Origin: Nocardia cyriacigeorgica
GTDB taxonomy: Bacteria > Actinomycetota > Actinomycetes > Mycobacteriales > Mycobacteriaceae
Direction of reading: 5' to 3'
Assembly: GCF_005863245.1 (NCBI RefSeq)
Contig: NZ_VBUT01000004.1
Coordinates: 1-64,000 of the forward strand
Length of the DNA stretch: 64,000 bases
Positions 42,008 to 51,566 of the stretch are shown piece after piece. The first letter of the stretch is position 1, and the number at the start of each line of letters is the position of its first letter. Under the pieces are notes generated by a model. That model was not told where the DNA came from and ran no database searches. It saw only the letters and a list, made by a program, of their open reading frames with translations. The position numbers were made by a program, and so were the translations under genes.

Positions 42008-45000
42008 TCACCCCAATCGCGCGATGGCTTCAGTGCGCGGCATCTCGGCGCCGCGCTGGTAGGCCTGCTTGTAGACGTTCGCGCCGAGTTGGGCGATCAG
42101 GTCGGCGGTGAGGGCGGCCAGGATGGGTTCGCCCGCGTCGAATACTCCGCGGATGGCGTCGCTCATCCCCAGTGCTGTGGCGGCGGATTCGGGGGTGTTC
42201 TCGGCGGCGCGTAATTGCGCCAGTAGTTCGGCGGCGTTGGCTGCGGCGTCCGTGGTACCCCAGGCCAGGCAGGCGGCGAGGGCTTGCGGCCACAGGGCGC
42301 GGGCACCGGCCGGGTCGCCTGCCGCGAGCCGGTTGGCCATGCGGGCCCGGGCAAGGAGGCCTGCCGCGACGTCGGCGGGGAGCTGGAGGCGGTCGGTGAG
42401 GGGTTCGAGGCGGTCGATGGCGGCGTCGGCGGCGGCCGGGTCACCGCCGCGGCGGTGCCATTCGGCGACGCTGAACAGGACGTCGGCTGCTGTGCTGCGG
42501 TCACCCAGCTCCTGCGCCTGCCTGCGCGCGGCCTCGAGATCACGCCACGCGCCGGGGAGATCGCCGGAACGCATGCGTTCGGAGATGAGGGCGGCCCGGC
42601 AGTGGAAGAGATCGGCGGCATTCAGTTCCGCGCTCAATGCCACGCCGCGTTCGAAGGCCGCGATGGCCTCGGCGCTGCGGCCGTGCAGGGAATGCTCCTG
42701 GCCGATCGCGAGCAGCGTCATGCCGAGGCCCCAGCGGTCACCGACGGATTCGAATTCCGCCAACGCCGCCGCGCGCGACTCGGCCGGCGTGAGCCGATCG
42801 CCCAGTTCGGCGCGGGCCGAGTGGGCGTTGGCGCGCACCCACGGGTCCGGCGAGGACGAGGCCTGGGCAAGCAGCCGGTCGCCGAGCGCGGGGTCGCCCG
42901 CCGCGTAGGCCAGGCGTGGTGCGAGCAGGAGCACCGCGGGGTGGAACTCGAGGGCTCCGGCCGCTTCCGCTGTCGCGATCAGGTCCAGGACGGGTACGTC
43001 GTGGTGTACCGGGGTGCCCGCGAACAGCCGGATCAGCGCGAATGCCGCAGTGGTGCGTTCGGGCAGTTCCGGCTCCCGTTGCCGCAGCCTGTCCAGATAG
43101 GTGTCGAAGTGGGTGCTCATCCCGCGAATTCCCCAGTACCAGAACATCGTCGCGACGAATTCCGCCGCCCGTTCGGCGTCGGCGCCGTCGAGGGCGATCC
43201 GCAGCGCTGCGAGCAGGTTGTCGTGCTCTGCGTCGAAGCGGGCCATGGCATCGATTTGGTCGCGAGTGCGCAGCAATGGCTCGTGGGTTGTGGCCAGTTC
43301 GAGGTGGTAGGCGAGGAACGCGTCGGCGACGGTGTCGCCGGATCGGGCGAGTTGGCCGGCCGCGTAGTCCCGGATGGTTTCCAGCATGCGGTAGCGCGGC
43401 TCGCTCTCGCCGGACAGCTGCACCATCGATTTCTCCACCAGGGCGCGCACGACCGCGAGGACGTCTTCGGCGGGCAATGCGGAATCGGCACACACCGATT
43501 CCAGCGCCTCCAAGGTGGCACCGGCGGGGAACATGGCAAGCCTGCGGGCGAGGGTGCGTTCGGGTTCGGTGAGCAGCTCCCAACTCCAGTCCACCAGCGC
43601 GAGCAGGGTGCGCTGGTGCGGCAACGCGGTGCGGCTGCCGGATTCGAGCAGGCGGAACCGGTCGCCGAGGCGTTGTCCGACCTGCTGGACGCTCATCGAC
43701 CGTAGGGTGGCGGCCGCCAATTCCAGGGCAAGCGGAAGCCCATCCAGCCTGCGGCAGATCTCGGCTACCGCGGCGGCGGTGCTCATATCCAGGACGAATT
43801 CGGGGCGCACGGCGGCGGCGCGGTCGAGGAACAACCGCACCGAGGAGACTTCCGCCAGCGCCGCGGGGTCCGGGTCGAGCACGTCCACCGAATCTCCCGG
43901 AACACTCAGCGGCCCGAGATAGAGCAGCGACTCACCGGTGATGGCGAGCGCTTCTCTGCTGGTGGCGACGATGCGCAGTTCCGGCAGCCCGGCCAGCAGC
44001 TGCTCGATGAGCTCGGCCACCGCATCGATGACGTGCTCGCAGTTGTCCAGCACGACGATCGCCTCACCGAGGTCGAGCGATTCGATCACCCTGGCCATCG
44101 GTGTGGCCCCGGCGCCCTCGGGCCCCCGCGCGTCCCTGGCCCCGACCGCACCGAGCAGAGCCGCGATCACCTCATCGGCGTCACTCGCCCCGGCCAACGG
44201 CACGAACCACACCTGCCCGCGCTCGGCGGCCCGATGCCGCGCCACCGCCTCGACGGCCAGCCGGGTCTTGCCCGCACCACCCGGCCCGGTCAGCGTGATC
44301 AGCCGTGAATCGGTCAGGCGCAGCGCGAGCCGCTCCAGCTCCCGCTCCCGGCCGACAAAGCTGGTGAGCCGCAAGGGAATCCGACTGGCCATCGGGGCCG
44401 ATCGGGCGACAGGTCGGTGCAGTTCGCCCCGCAGCAACGCAAGATGCGCCTGTTGCAATTCGGCCGAAGGATCGACACCGAGTTCCTCTCCGAGCGATTC
44501 CCGCACCCGCTCGTACACGGCGAGCGCATCGGATTGCCGCCCACTCGCGGCCAGAGCGCGAATACGCAGGACCGCCAGGCGCTCACTCAACGGCCTTCGC
44601 GCACCGGCAGATTCGAGATCGGCGAGGATTTCGGAATGTCGCCCTGCCTGCAACAGTGCGTCGAAACGTTCTTCCTCGGCGGCGGTGCGCAGCTCGTTCA
44701 ACCTACTCGCGGCGAGTTCGGCGAACGGCGCGGCGAGCAGATCGGCCAGCGCGGGACCGCGCCACAGCGCGAGCGCGGCGTCCAGAGTGTCGGCGGCAGC
44801 CTCCGGTTTTCCCGCCGCGAGTTCGCGCCTGCCACGCCCGAGCAGTTCCTCGAACCTGAAGACGTCGACGTCCTCGGCCCGCACTCCGAGCCGGTATCCG
44901 CCCGCCACCAGTTCCACCGCGCCCGGCTCGGGCAGCGCCTTCCGCAGCCGGGATACCGACGCCTGCAACGCACCTGCCGCGTCAGCGGGCGGCTCGGCGC

Positions 45001-45154
45001 CCCACAGCCCATCGATCAGACCGTCGACGGACACCGCGCGCCCGCCCTCCAACGCCAACCGAGCCAACAGCATCCGCAGCCGGATCCCACCGAATTCGAT
45101 CGGCTCCCCGTCTGCGGTGTGGACAGCCAGGGGACCGAGTACTGCGATACGCAC
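42008..45154 (-). CDS. Large SARP/AfsR-type transcriptional regulator with NB-ARC-like ATPase
   Basis: 1,048 residues from the GTG at 45154. The N-terminus has a winged-helix DNA-binding unit (RIAVLGPLAVHTADGEPIEF...WGAEPPADAAGALQASVSRL) and a bacterial transcriptional activation domain (about 95–240; ERVRESLGEELGVDPSAELQ). An ATPase follows with Walker A TGPGGAGKTRLAVE and VVLDNCEHVIDAVAELIEQL, then TPR-like repeats to the end. It resembles AfsR/DnrI-type regulators that activate secondary metabolism or stress genes. No biosynthetic cluster is beside it; its closest neighbour is a serine hydrolase gene on the same strand, 107 bases upstream. Confidence 0.93.
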   Translation of the reverse strand: MRIAVLGPLAVHTADGEPIEFGGIRLRMLLARLALEGGRAVSVDGLIDGLWGAEPPADAAGALQASVSRLRKALPEPGAVELVAGGYRLGVRAEDVDVFRFEELLGRGRRELAAGKPEAAADTLDAALALWRGPALADLLAAPFAELAASRLNELRTAAEEERFDALLQAGRHSEILADLESAGARRPLSERLAVLRIRALAASGRQSDALAVYERVRESLGEELGVDPSAELQQAHLALLRGELHRPVARSAPMASRIPLRLTSFVGRERELERLALRLTDSRLITLTGPGGAGKTRLAVEAVARHRAAERGQVWFVPLAGASDADEVIAALLGAVGARDARGPEGAGATPMARVIESLDLGEAIVVLDNCEHVIDAVAELIEQLLAGLPELRIVATSREALAITGESLLYLGPLSVPGDSVDVLDPDPAALAEVSSVRLFLDRAAAVRPEFVLDMSTAAAVAEICRRLDGLPLALELAAATLRSMSVQQVGQRLGDRFRLLESGSRTALPHQRTLLALVDWSWELLTEPERTLARRLAMFPAGATLEALESVCADSALPAEDVLAVVRALVEKSMVQLSGESEPRYRMLETIRDYAAGQLARSGDTVADAFLAYHLELATTHEPLLRTRDQIDAMARFDAEHDNLLAALRIALDGADAERAAEFVATMFWYWGIRGMSTHFDTYLDRLRQREPELPERTTAAFALIRLFAGTPVHHDVPVLDLIATAEAAGALEFHPAVLLLAPRLAYAAGDPALGDRLLAQASSSPDPWVRANAHSARAELGDRLTPAESRAAALAEFESVGDRWGLGMTLLAIGQEHSLHGRSAEAIAAFERGVALSAELNAADLFHCRAALISERMRSGDLPGAWRDLEAARRQAQELGDRSTAADVLFSVAEWHRRGGDPAAADAAIDRLEPLTDRLQLPADVAAGLLARARMANRLAAGDPAGARALWPQALAACLAWGTTDAAANAAELLAQLRAAENTPESAATALGMSDAIRGVFDAGEPILAALTADLIAQLGANVYKQAYQRGAEMPRTEAIARLG

Positions 45155-45261
45155 GGGTTCAGAATTGCAGATTCCCGGGTGGAAGCTGCGGGCGCAGCTG
45201 CGCCACCGACACCGACGACCCGGCCCGCACACAGCGGACCGGGCTTTCGGCACCCTCCCCC

Positions 45262-46629
45262 TCACGAAACGCGGCTGAACAACCGTCCCGCCAGGTCGAC
45301 ACCGATCACCGCGCCGTCCTCATCCCTGCTGAAATATCCGCGCTGTCCTTCGAACGCACCTGCCGTCACGATGTACTCGTCGCCCGGCAGCAGGCCGAAG
45401 GGGAACGGTTCGTGATCGGCGGGCATCTCTTCGTCCGACGCCGTCCGAAGCTCCGGCTTGATCAGCACTTCGAGGGTCAGGCCGGTGCCGTCGCTGGTGA
45501 TGTCAAAGGTCATCGCCTCGCTCTCGTAATGGCCGACGACCTCGGCGGCCCGCTCGGCGTCGAACGGCAGCGGCTGCGGGTCGCGGTCGATGATGCCCAG
45601 GTAATGCTCGAGCGCCCAGCGGACGATGGCGCGATTGCACGGAATTCCGTCGGGGTTCGCGTTGCTCATCACGACCATCGCGAAATTGCGTTCCGGCACC
45701 AGCAGCAGTTCGGAGAACTGGCCGAATCCGGAGCCGCCGTGCCCGGCGGTCTGCACGCGGTCGACCTCGCGCAGGAACCAGCAGATTCCCATGGCGTCGC
45801 CGAGTGAGGTGCCGCGCAGGGTCACGGTCGGGTGGCGCATCGAACGCAGTACCTGCTCCGGCACCACCACGGTGCCGTCGGCGGCGCGGCCGTCACCGAG
45901 ATGGAAGCGCGCCCAGCTCAGCAGGTCGACCGCGGAGGCGGCCAGCCCGCCACCCGGGTTGTTGGCCCGGCCCGGCTTCCACCGCGACACCACGGCCAGC
46001 TCACCGTCGGCGTCGTATTCGTGGCCGACGGCGAAGCGGCGCAGCATCGCTTCGCCGCTGCTGAGCACGGTGTCGGTCAGGCCGAGTGGAGTCAGCACCA
46101 GTTCGGTGACGGCCTGCTCGAAGCTCAGCCCGGTGACGTGCTCGATCACCCGGCCGAGCATGTTGTACCCACCCTGGCTGTAGGAGGAGCGCCCGCCCGG
46201 CTCCCCGATCAACGGCAGTTCGGCCATGGCGGCGGTGAACACCGTCAGCGCGTCGTCGCCCTCCCCCGGCTCGATCAGGTGATTCCAGTCCAGGCCCGCG
46301 GTGTGGTTGAGCACCTGCGCCACCGTGATCCCGGCGGCCGGCGAATCGTCGGCGACGGAGAATTCCGGCAGGTAGCGGCGCAGCGGAGCGTCGAGTTCGA
46401 CCCTGCCGTCGGCAACCAGGCGCATCAGCGTGGTCGCGGTCAGCGTCTTGGTGACCGAGCCCAGCTGGAACAGGGTGTGCTCGTCGACCGGCAGCGGGTT
46501 GGCCAGGCTGGTCACGCCGTGGGAGGCGAAGACCTCGGTGCCGTTGACCCACACCCCGGCACTTACTCCCGGGATGGCGAACTGCTCCGCGATGGCGGTG
46601 ACGGCGGCGGAGAACGCGCGATCAGACAT
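45262..46629 (-). CDS. Serine hydrolase of the class C beta-lactamase/PBP4 family
   Basis: 455 residues. The catalytic S-x-x-K is SVTK (about residues 58–61), the second motif is Y-S-Q/YN (SSYSQGGYNMLGRVIEHV), and the third box reads HGGSGFG instead of KTG. There is no signal peptide, so it is probably cytoplasmic and more like an esterase or D-aminopeptidase than a penicillinase. The C-terminal 110 residues form the strand-rich extra domain seen in these hydrolases. It lies upstream of the AfsR-like gene on the same strand. Confidence 0.9.
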   Translation of the reverse strand: MSDRAFSAAVTAIAEQFAIPGVSAGVWVNGTEVFASHGVTSLANPLPVDEHTLFQLGSVTKTLTATTLMRLVADGRVELDAPLRRYLPEFSVADDSPAAGITVAQVLNHTAGLDWNHLIEPGEGDDALTVFTAAMAELPLIGEPGGRSSYSQGGYNMLGRVIEHVTGLSFEQAVTELVLTPLGLTDTVLSSGEAMLRRFAVGHEYDADGELAVVSRWKPGRANNPGGGLAASAVDLLSWARFHLGDGRAADGTVVVPEQVLRSMRHPTVTLRGTSLGDAMGICWFLREVDRVQTAGHGGSGFGQFSELLLVPERNFAMVVMSNANPDGIPCNRAIVRWALEHYLGIIDRDPQPLPFDAERAAEVVGHYESEAMTFDITSDGTGLTLEVLIKPELRTASDEEMPADHEPFPFGLLPGDEYIVTAGAFEGQRGYFSRDEDGAVIGVDLAGRLFSRVS

Positions 46630-46761
46630 ATCGTCGATACCTTTCGATGGATTCCGGCGCTGCGGTCCGAGGCCCGATGCCTCGCCCGCTGTGCCGATGA
46701 CGTTGCCCGCCGCCGCTGACAGCGCGCCGACAGAACGCCGACAGCCGCTGACAGCTCCTCG

Positions 46762-47427
46762 TCACGCCCGGTGGTTCGCGACCGATCCATAGGACTCGTG
46801 GAACACATTGCGTTCCCGGGCCCGGCGGCCGGGGTGGCGCCGCTCCTCCGCGGGATAGCCGATGGACACCAGCAGGGCGATGGCGAGGTCGTCGCGGTCT
46901 TCGATGCCGATCACCTTCTTCACCGCGGCCTCGTCCCAGCCGTTCATCGGTGACGAGGCGAGCCCCAGCTCGGTGGCGGCGAGCATCACGTAACTGGCCG
47001 CGATCATCGCGTCCTTGATCGCGTACTCCCGCAGCAGGCCACGCTCCTCCAGGTCGGCTTGGAAGGCTTGCGATGCCGCGGAGAACATCGTGACGAACTC
47101 GTCGTTCCACGCTCCATTGCGGCGGGCCTGCTCGTAGACGTCACTGCGGTCCTCCCGCCAGGACAGCGGCTCGGCGACGAAGACGAGCATGAGCGGCGCT
47201 TCCTGCGGCTGCGGCTGCCCGCCAGTAGCCCAGGTAAGTCCGGCGCGACCTTCATCGCTTGTGACGGCGACGATGGACCGGTCCTGGAGATTCCAGCTGG
47301 TTGGTGCCTCGATGGCGAGGTCGAGAAGTGCGTTGATCGCGGTGGTGGGGATCGCGTCGGGACGGTAGTGGCGGACGGTGCGGCGAGTGCGGATGGCTTC
47401 GGCAACAGACATGGTGTGCGGTGACAT
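46762..47427 (-). CDS. Nitroreductase-family FMN oxidoreductase
   Basis: 221 residues from the ATG at 47427. The flavin-binding opening MSVAEAIRTRRTVRHYRPDA and the pattern IEAPTSWNLQDRSIVAVTSD are typical, as are SYVMLAATELGLASSPMNGW and the closing LVSIGYPAEERR. It probably reduces quinones or nitro compounds with NAD(P)H. It is divergent from an HxlR regulator gene across a palindrome-rich promoter region, as in quinone/aldehyde stress modules. Confidence 0.92.
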   Translation of the reverse strand: MSPHTMSVAEAIRTRRTVRHYRPDAIPTTAINALLDLAIEAPTSWNLQDRSIVAVTSDEGRAGLTWATGGQPQPQEAPLMLVFVAEPLSWREDRSDVYEQARRNGAWNDEFVTMFSAASQAFQADLEERGLLREYAIKDAMIAASYVMLAATELGLASSPMNGWDEAAVKKVIGIEDRDDLAIALLVSIGYPAEERRHPGRRARERNVFHESYGSVANHRA

Positions 47428-47440
47428 GCCACCAACTATT

Positions 47441-47491
47441 GGAGAGTGACACACGATTGGGAAGAGGGCACTAATTAGTGCGTTACTCTCC
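47441..47491. promoter_or_regulatory. Nested palindromes between nitroreductase and HxlR genes
   Basis: GGAGAGTGAC (47441–47450) pairs with GTTACTCTCC (47482–47491) at nine of ten positions, and CACTAATTAGTG (47469–47480) is a perfect 12-bp palindrome inside it. The region covers the divergent promoters, so it is the likely HxlR binding region. Confidence 0.65.
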
Positions 47492-47495
47492 TTCC

Positions 47496-47873
47496 ATGAA
47501 GACGATCGTCGAGTCCTCCGGACTGCCGGCCGACGCCTACTCGGCGAAGTGCCCGACCCGCCAGGTGCTCGATCACATCGCGGGCAAGTGGACGGTCCTC
47601 GTGGTGGATGCCCTGCTCGGGGGCACCATGCGCTACACCGACCTGAGCCGGCGCATCGAGGGCGTCTCACAGAAGATGCTGACGCAAACCCTGCGCAGCC
47701 TCGAGAACGACGGGTTCATCACCCGCACCGTGTACCCCACCATCCCGCCACGGGTCGAATACGACCTCACCGAACTCGGGCGCAGTCTGGCCGAGCCCAT
47801 CACGGCACTGCGGCAGTGGACGGAGATCCACATCAACGAGATCGAACAGGCCCGGCGCCGGGCCGGCGACTGA
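47496..47873 (+). CDS. HxlR-family regulator
   Basis: 125 residues from the ATG at 47496; an earlier ATG at 47478 falls inside the operator. The HxlR signature is present: a redox-suited cysteine in YSAKCPTRQVLDHIAGKWTV, then DLSRRIEGVSQKMLTQTLRS and the wing with YPTIPPRVEYDLTELGRSL. Such regulators sense electrophiles through the cysteine. The divergent nitroreductase gene is the probable target. Confidence 0.93.
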   Translation: MKTIVESSGLPADAYSAKCPTRQVLDHIAGKWTVLVVDALLGGTMRYTDLSRRIEGVSQKMLTQTLRSLENDGFITRTVYPTIPPRVEYDLTELGRSLAEPITALRQWTEIHINEIEQARRRAGD

Positions 47874-48066
47874 CCCGGCGCGGAGTTGCGCCCGCGCAGG
47901 CTCCCGGCCGGGCGAACCTTCACTCGGTCACCAGCCGTGCGCCGTCCTCACCTGCGCAAATCCGGCCGAACAGTCGATCCGCAAAGTTTGATGGCATGTG
48001 CCTTCAGTATGGGCGCGCCGGTTTCGTATGCTCATCGAACGCACCCCCTACCAAAGGTGACCACTG

Positions 48067-49239
48067 ATGATCGACTTCAGCATTCCCGCCGACCTCGCCG
48101 CCGAACGCGATCGGGTCCGCCGGTTCGTCATCGACAAGATCGTGCCGTTCGAGCGGGATCCACGGCTCACCGCGCACGGCCCGACCGACGAGCTGCGCCA
48201 GGAGCTGGTGGAACTCGCGCGCGCGGAGAAGCTGCTGACCATCCAGGCCCCCGAGGCGCTCGGCGGGCGCGGGCTCACCCACGTCGAGCAGGCGGTGCTC
48301 TACGAGGCGGCGGGCTGGTCGACGCTCGGCCCCATCGCGATGAACTGCGCAGCGCCCGACGAGGGCAATATGTTCCTGCTGTCCAAGATCGCGAACCCGG
48401 AGCAGACCGAGCGCTACCTGATGCCGGTGATCAACGGCCATCAGCGTTCGGTGTTCGCCATGACCGAACCCGGCGGCGCGGGCTCGGATCCCAACCAGCT
48501 GGCCACCACCGCCACCTTCGACGGCGAGAACTTCACCATCAACGGCCGCAAATGGCTGATCACCGGCGCGAACGGCGCCAAGACCTGGATCATCATGGCG
48601 CGCCTGGCCGAGAACCCGCACCTGCCCGCCGGGCCGACGCTGTTCCTCACCGACGGCGATCAGCCGGGCATCGTCATCGAACGCACCATGAACACCATGG
48701 ACCGCAACTACGTCGCCGGACACGGCGTGGTGCGTTTCGACCAGCTCACGCTGCCCAAGGACGCGCTGCTCGGCGAGTCCGGCCAGGCGCTGCGCTACGC
48801 CCAGCTGCGGCTGGCCCCGGCCCGGCTCACCCACTGCATGCGCTGGCTCGGCGCCGCCGAACGGGCGCACAGCATCGCGGTCGAGCACGCCAAGACCAGG
48901 ACCGCGTTCGGCAAGACCATCGGCGAACACCAGGGCGTGTCGTTCATGCTGGCCGACAACGAGATCGCGCTGCACCAGTGCCGGTTGACGATCTGGCACG
49001 CCTGCTGGCTGATGGACCAGGGCGAGAAGGCGCGGCACGAGAGCTCGGTGGCCAAGGCCTTCGTCTCCGAGGAACTGTTCAAGGTCACCGATCGCTGCGT
49101 GCAGGTGCTCGGCGGCATCGGCATCAGCGATGAGACCGTGGTGGAGATGATCTTCCGCGATATGCGCGCGTTCCGGCTCTACGACGGCCCGACCGAGGTG
49201 CACAAGTACGCCATCGGCCGCAAGATCCTGCGCCCGTGA
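48067..49239 (+). CDS. Acyl-CoA dehydrogenase
   Basis: 390 residues with complete acyl-CoA dehydrogenase motifs: FAMTEPGGAGSDPNQLATTA, NGRKWLITGANGAKTWIIMA, and C-terminal CVQVLGGIGISDETVVEMIF followed by RLYDGPTEVHKYAIGRKIL. This resembles the long-chain/ACAD10–11 type more than the steroid FadE genes earlier in the window. An enoyl-CoA hydratase gene follows in the same direction, 52 bases on, giving two steps of beta-oxidation. Confidence 0.93.
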   Translation: MIDFSIPADLAAERDRVRRFVIDKIVPFERDPRLTAHGPTDELRQELVELARAEKLLTIQAPEALGGRGLTHVEQAVLYEAAGWSTLGPIAMNCAAPDEGNMFLLSKIANPEQTERYLMPVINGHQRSVFAMTEPGGAGSDPNQLATTATFDGENFTINGRKWLITGANGAKTWIIMARLAENPHLPAGPTLFLTDGDQPGIVIERTMNTMDRNYVAGHGVVRFDQLTLPKDALLGESGQALRYAQLRLAPARLTHCMRWLGAAERAHSIAVEHAKTRTAFGKTIGEHQGVSFMLADNEIALHQCRLTIWHACWLMDQGEKARHESSVAKAFVSEELFKVTDRCVQVLGGIGISDETVVEMIFRDMRAFRLYDGPTEVHKYAIGRKILRP

Positions 49240-49291
49240 GCACCTCGCCGAGCGCCCACCGGCCGCGGCGGGGTCGTCTACGATCCAAGGC

Positions 49292-50101
49292 ATGAGTTCG
49301 GAACTGCTCGTCGATGTCTCCGCGGGCATCGCCGTCCTCACCCTGAATCGTCCCGCCCAGCAGAACGCCTTCACCCCGGCGATGATCGCCGAGCTCAGCG
49401 CGGCTTTGCAGCGCTGCGATATCGAGGACGCCATTCGCGTCGTCGTCATCACCGGCACCCCGCCCGCGTTCTGCGCGGGCGCGGATCTGTCCGACCGGGT
49501 CGGCGAGGTCACCGGCACCATCGACCCGCCGCCGTTCCGGGTGCGCAAACCGGTGATCGCCGCGGTGAACGGGCATGCCGTCGGGATCGGGCTGGCGCTG
49601 GCACTGCAATGCGATCTGCGTTATCTCGCCGACGACGCGGTGTACGGCCTGAGCCAGGTGCGCCGCGGCGTCCTCGCCGACGGTTACGCGCACTGGACGC
49701 TGCCGCGGCTGGCCGGGCTGGCCAATGCCGCCGACATCCTGCTCACCGGCCGCACCTTCGACGGCGAGGAGGCCAAGGCGATGGGCCTGGCCAATGCCTG
49801 CCTACCGGGCGGCGAGGTGCTACCGACGGCGCTGGCGGTCGCGCACGATATCGCCAACGGTGCGGCCCCGCTGACGGCCGCGCTGTCCAAGCGGCTGCTG
49901 TGGGAGAGCATGGATATGGCGCCGTCGGTGGTGGGACGGCTGGAGAGCGAACTGAACCAGCACGTCGCCAAGAGCATCGATGGCGGCGAGGCGATGACGG
50001 CGTTCCGGGAGCGGCGTCAGCCGGAGTGGTCGGGGTCGATCTCGGAGGAATGGCCGGCGTGGGATCAGCCGGACGAACCGGAACGACCGAGCCTGCGCTG
50101 A
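49292..50101 (+). CDS. Enoyl-CoA hydratase/isomerase (crotonase)
   Basis: 269 residues. The crotonase fold is shown by AVLTLNRPAQQNAFTPAMIA, the oxyanion-hole segment FCAGADLSD, and the second turn KPVIAAVNGHAVGIGLALAL. The catalytic glutamates of classical ECH1 are not both obvious (LSQVRRGVLADGY replaces the usual E-rich loop), so it may be an isomerase-like or substrate-shifted member. It is probably co-transcribed with the acyl-CoA dehydrogenase gene. Confidence 0.9.
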   Translation: MSSELLVDVSAGIAVLTLNRPAQQNAFTPAMIAELSAALQRCDIEDAIRVVVITGTPPAFCAGADLSDRVGEVTGTIDPPPFRVRKPVIAAVNGHAVGIGLALALQCDLRYLADDAVYGLSQVRRGVLADGYAHWTLPRLAGLANAADILLTGRTFDGEEAKAMGLANACLPGGEVLPTALAVAHDIANGAAPLTAALSKRLLWESMDMAPSVVGRLESELNQHVAKSIDGGEAMTAFRERRQPEWSGSISEEWPAWDQPDEPERPSLR

Positions 50102-50200
50102 GCAGCCGGCCCTGAAACCTGCATCGAACGGCCGAACCGGCATTCAACGGCACGGGCTGCCGCATCGAACACCCCGATCCCGCACCGGATGACGGTGCCG

Positions 50201-50479
50201 CTAGGCGTTGCCGCCCAGCAGGATCAGCAGGAACAGCAACGCCCAGATGATCATCATGACGGTGCCGATGACGCCCAGGATGTAGCCGACCATCACCTGC
50301 GCGCGGCCGCTCAACGCGCCGCCGGAATCGTTGATCTGGTCGAGCGCCTGTTTGCCCAGCGCCCACGCCACCGGCCCGAGGACCCCGCAGCACATCAAAC
50401 TCGCGGCGCCGAGCACCAGCACCATGGTCGCCCGCGGGTGCTCGATCGTCTGACCGATGGGCTGATTGGGTATCACCAC
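50201..50479 (-). CDS. Small DUF4190-like membrane protein
   Basis: 92 residues from GTG with two hydrophobic helices (TMVLVLGAASLMCCGVLGPV and GYILGVIGTVMMIIWALLFL) joined by LGKQALDQINDSGGALSGRA, the loop typical of DUF4190 proteins. Its function is unknown. Confidence 0.75.
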   Translation of the reverse strand: MVIPNQPIGQTIEHPRATMVLVLGAASLMCCGVLGPVAWALGKQALDQINDSGGALSGRAQVMVGYILGVIGTVMMIIWALLFLLILLGGNA

Positions 50480-50594
50480 GAGCCGAATTGTACGGGGGTA
50501 AGGCGCCTTTGCGCGTTCTTTACCGAGTGTCGCGGCCGCGCGGCGTTTCGTTCACGGGCCCGGACGAACGTGTCCGCCCGGGCGTCGTCCGATC

Positions 50595-51566
50595 TCAGAC
50601 CCGGCGCTGACGGGCCACTTCGGCGAGCACGACACCCGCCGCGACCGACGCGTTGAGCGATTCCACCGGACCCGCCATCGGAATGCTCAGAATGGCGTCG
50701 CAGCTCTCGCGGACCAGTCGCGACAGGCCCTTGCCCTCGGAGCCGACCACGATCACCGTCGGTGCGGTGCCGTCGAATTCGTCGAGGGTGGTGTCGCCGC
50801 CGGCGTCCAGGCCGACGATCTGATGGCCCCTGGACGCGAAATCCTTCAGCGTGCGCGTCAGATTCGTGGCCCGCGCGACGGGCAGCCGGGCCGCGGCTCC
50901 GGCGCTGGTGCGCCAGGCCACCGCGGTGACGCTGGCGCTGCGCCGCTGCGGGATCACCACACCTTGACCGCCGAACGCGGCGACGGAGCGGATCACCGCG
51001 CCGAGATTGCGTGGATCGGAGATGTTGTCCAGCGCGACGATCAGCGCGGGCTGTCCGGAATCGCGGACGCGTTCGGCCAGGTCGTCGGGGTGTGCGTAGC
51101 GGTAGGGCGGCACCTGGAGGGCGAGGCCCTGATGCAATCCGTTGGCGCTGAGCCGATCCAGATCGGTGCGCGGAACTTCCAGAATGGAAATCCCGGTGTC
51201 GGCGGCGATCCGGACGCTCTCGGTCAGCCGCTCATCGTTCTCGGTGCCGACCGCCACGTACAGCGCGGTCGCGGGCACACCGGCGCGCAGACATTCGACG
51301 ACCGGGTTGCGCCCGAGCACCATCTCCGGCCCGTCATCGCTCTTGCGCCCGGCGGTCCGTGTCTGGCGTCCACCCGAACCGGCTTGTGCCGCTTTGGCTT
51401 TCGCGGCGGCACGCTTGGCGGCCGGATGGTACTTGCGCGCCTCGGCGGGCGGGGTCGCGCCCCGGCCCTCGAGTCCGCGCCTGCGCTTGCCGCCGGATCC
51501 GACAACCTGGCCCTTCTTGGTTCCGCCCTTGCGGACAGCGCCTCGGCGCTGCGAATTGCCTGCCAT
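50595..51566 (-). CDS. rlmB: RlmB, 23S rRNA 2'-O-methyltransferase (TrmH/SpoU family)
   Basis: 323 residues from the ATG at 51566. A basic Lys/Arg/Ala-rich tail (1–75) precedes the substrate-binding domain ([20 protein letters not shown]) and the SPOUT knot motifs: [38 protein letters not shown] and [20 protein letters not shown]. It methylates the equivalent of G2251 in the peptidyl-transferase loop. Its start overlaps the cysS stop, as in M. tuberculosis (Rv3579c–Rv3580c). Confidence 0.93.
   Translation of the reverse strand: MAGNSQRRGAVRKGGTKKGQVVGSGGKRRRGLEGRGATPPAEARKYHPAAKRAAAKAKAAQAGSGGRQTRTAGRKSDDGPEMVLGRNPVVECLRAGVPATALYVAVGTENDERLTESVRIAADTGISILEVPRTDLDRLSANGLHQGLALQVPPYRYAHPDDLAERVRDSGQPALIVALDNISDPRNLGAVIRSVAAFGGQGVVIPQRRSASVTAVAWRTSAGAAARLPVARATNLTRTLKDFASRGHQIVGLDAGGDTTLDEFDGTAPTVIVVGSEGKGLSRLVRESCDAILSIPMAGPVESLNASVAAGVVLAEVARQRRV

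Noticed and set aside
41763..42062. Small reading frames in the znuB–AfsR gap
   Set aside because: No start context or recognisable composition in any frame.
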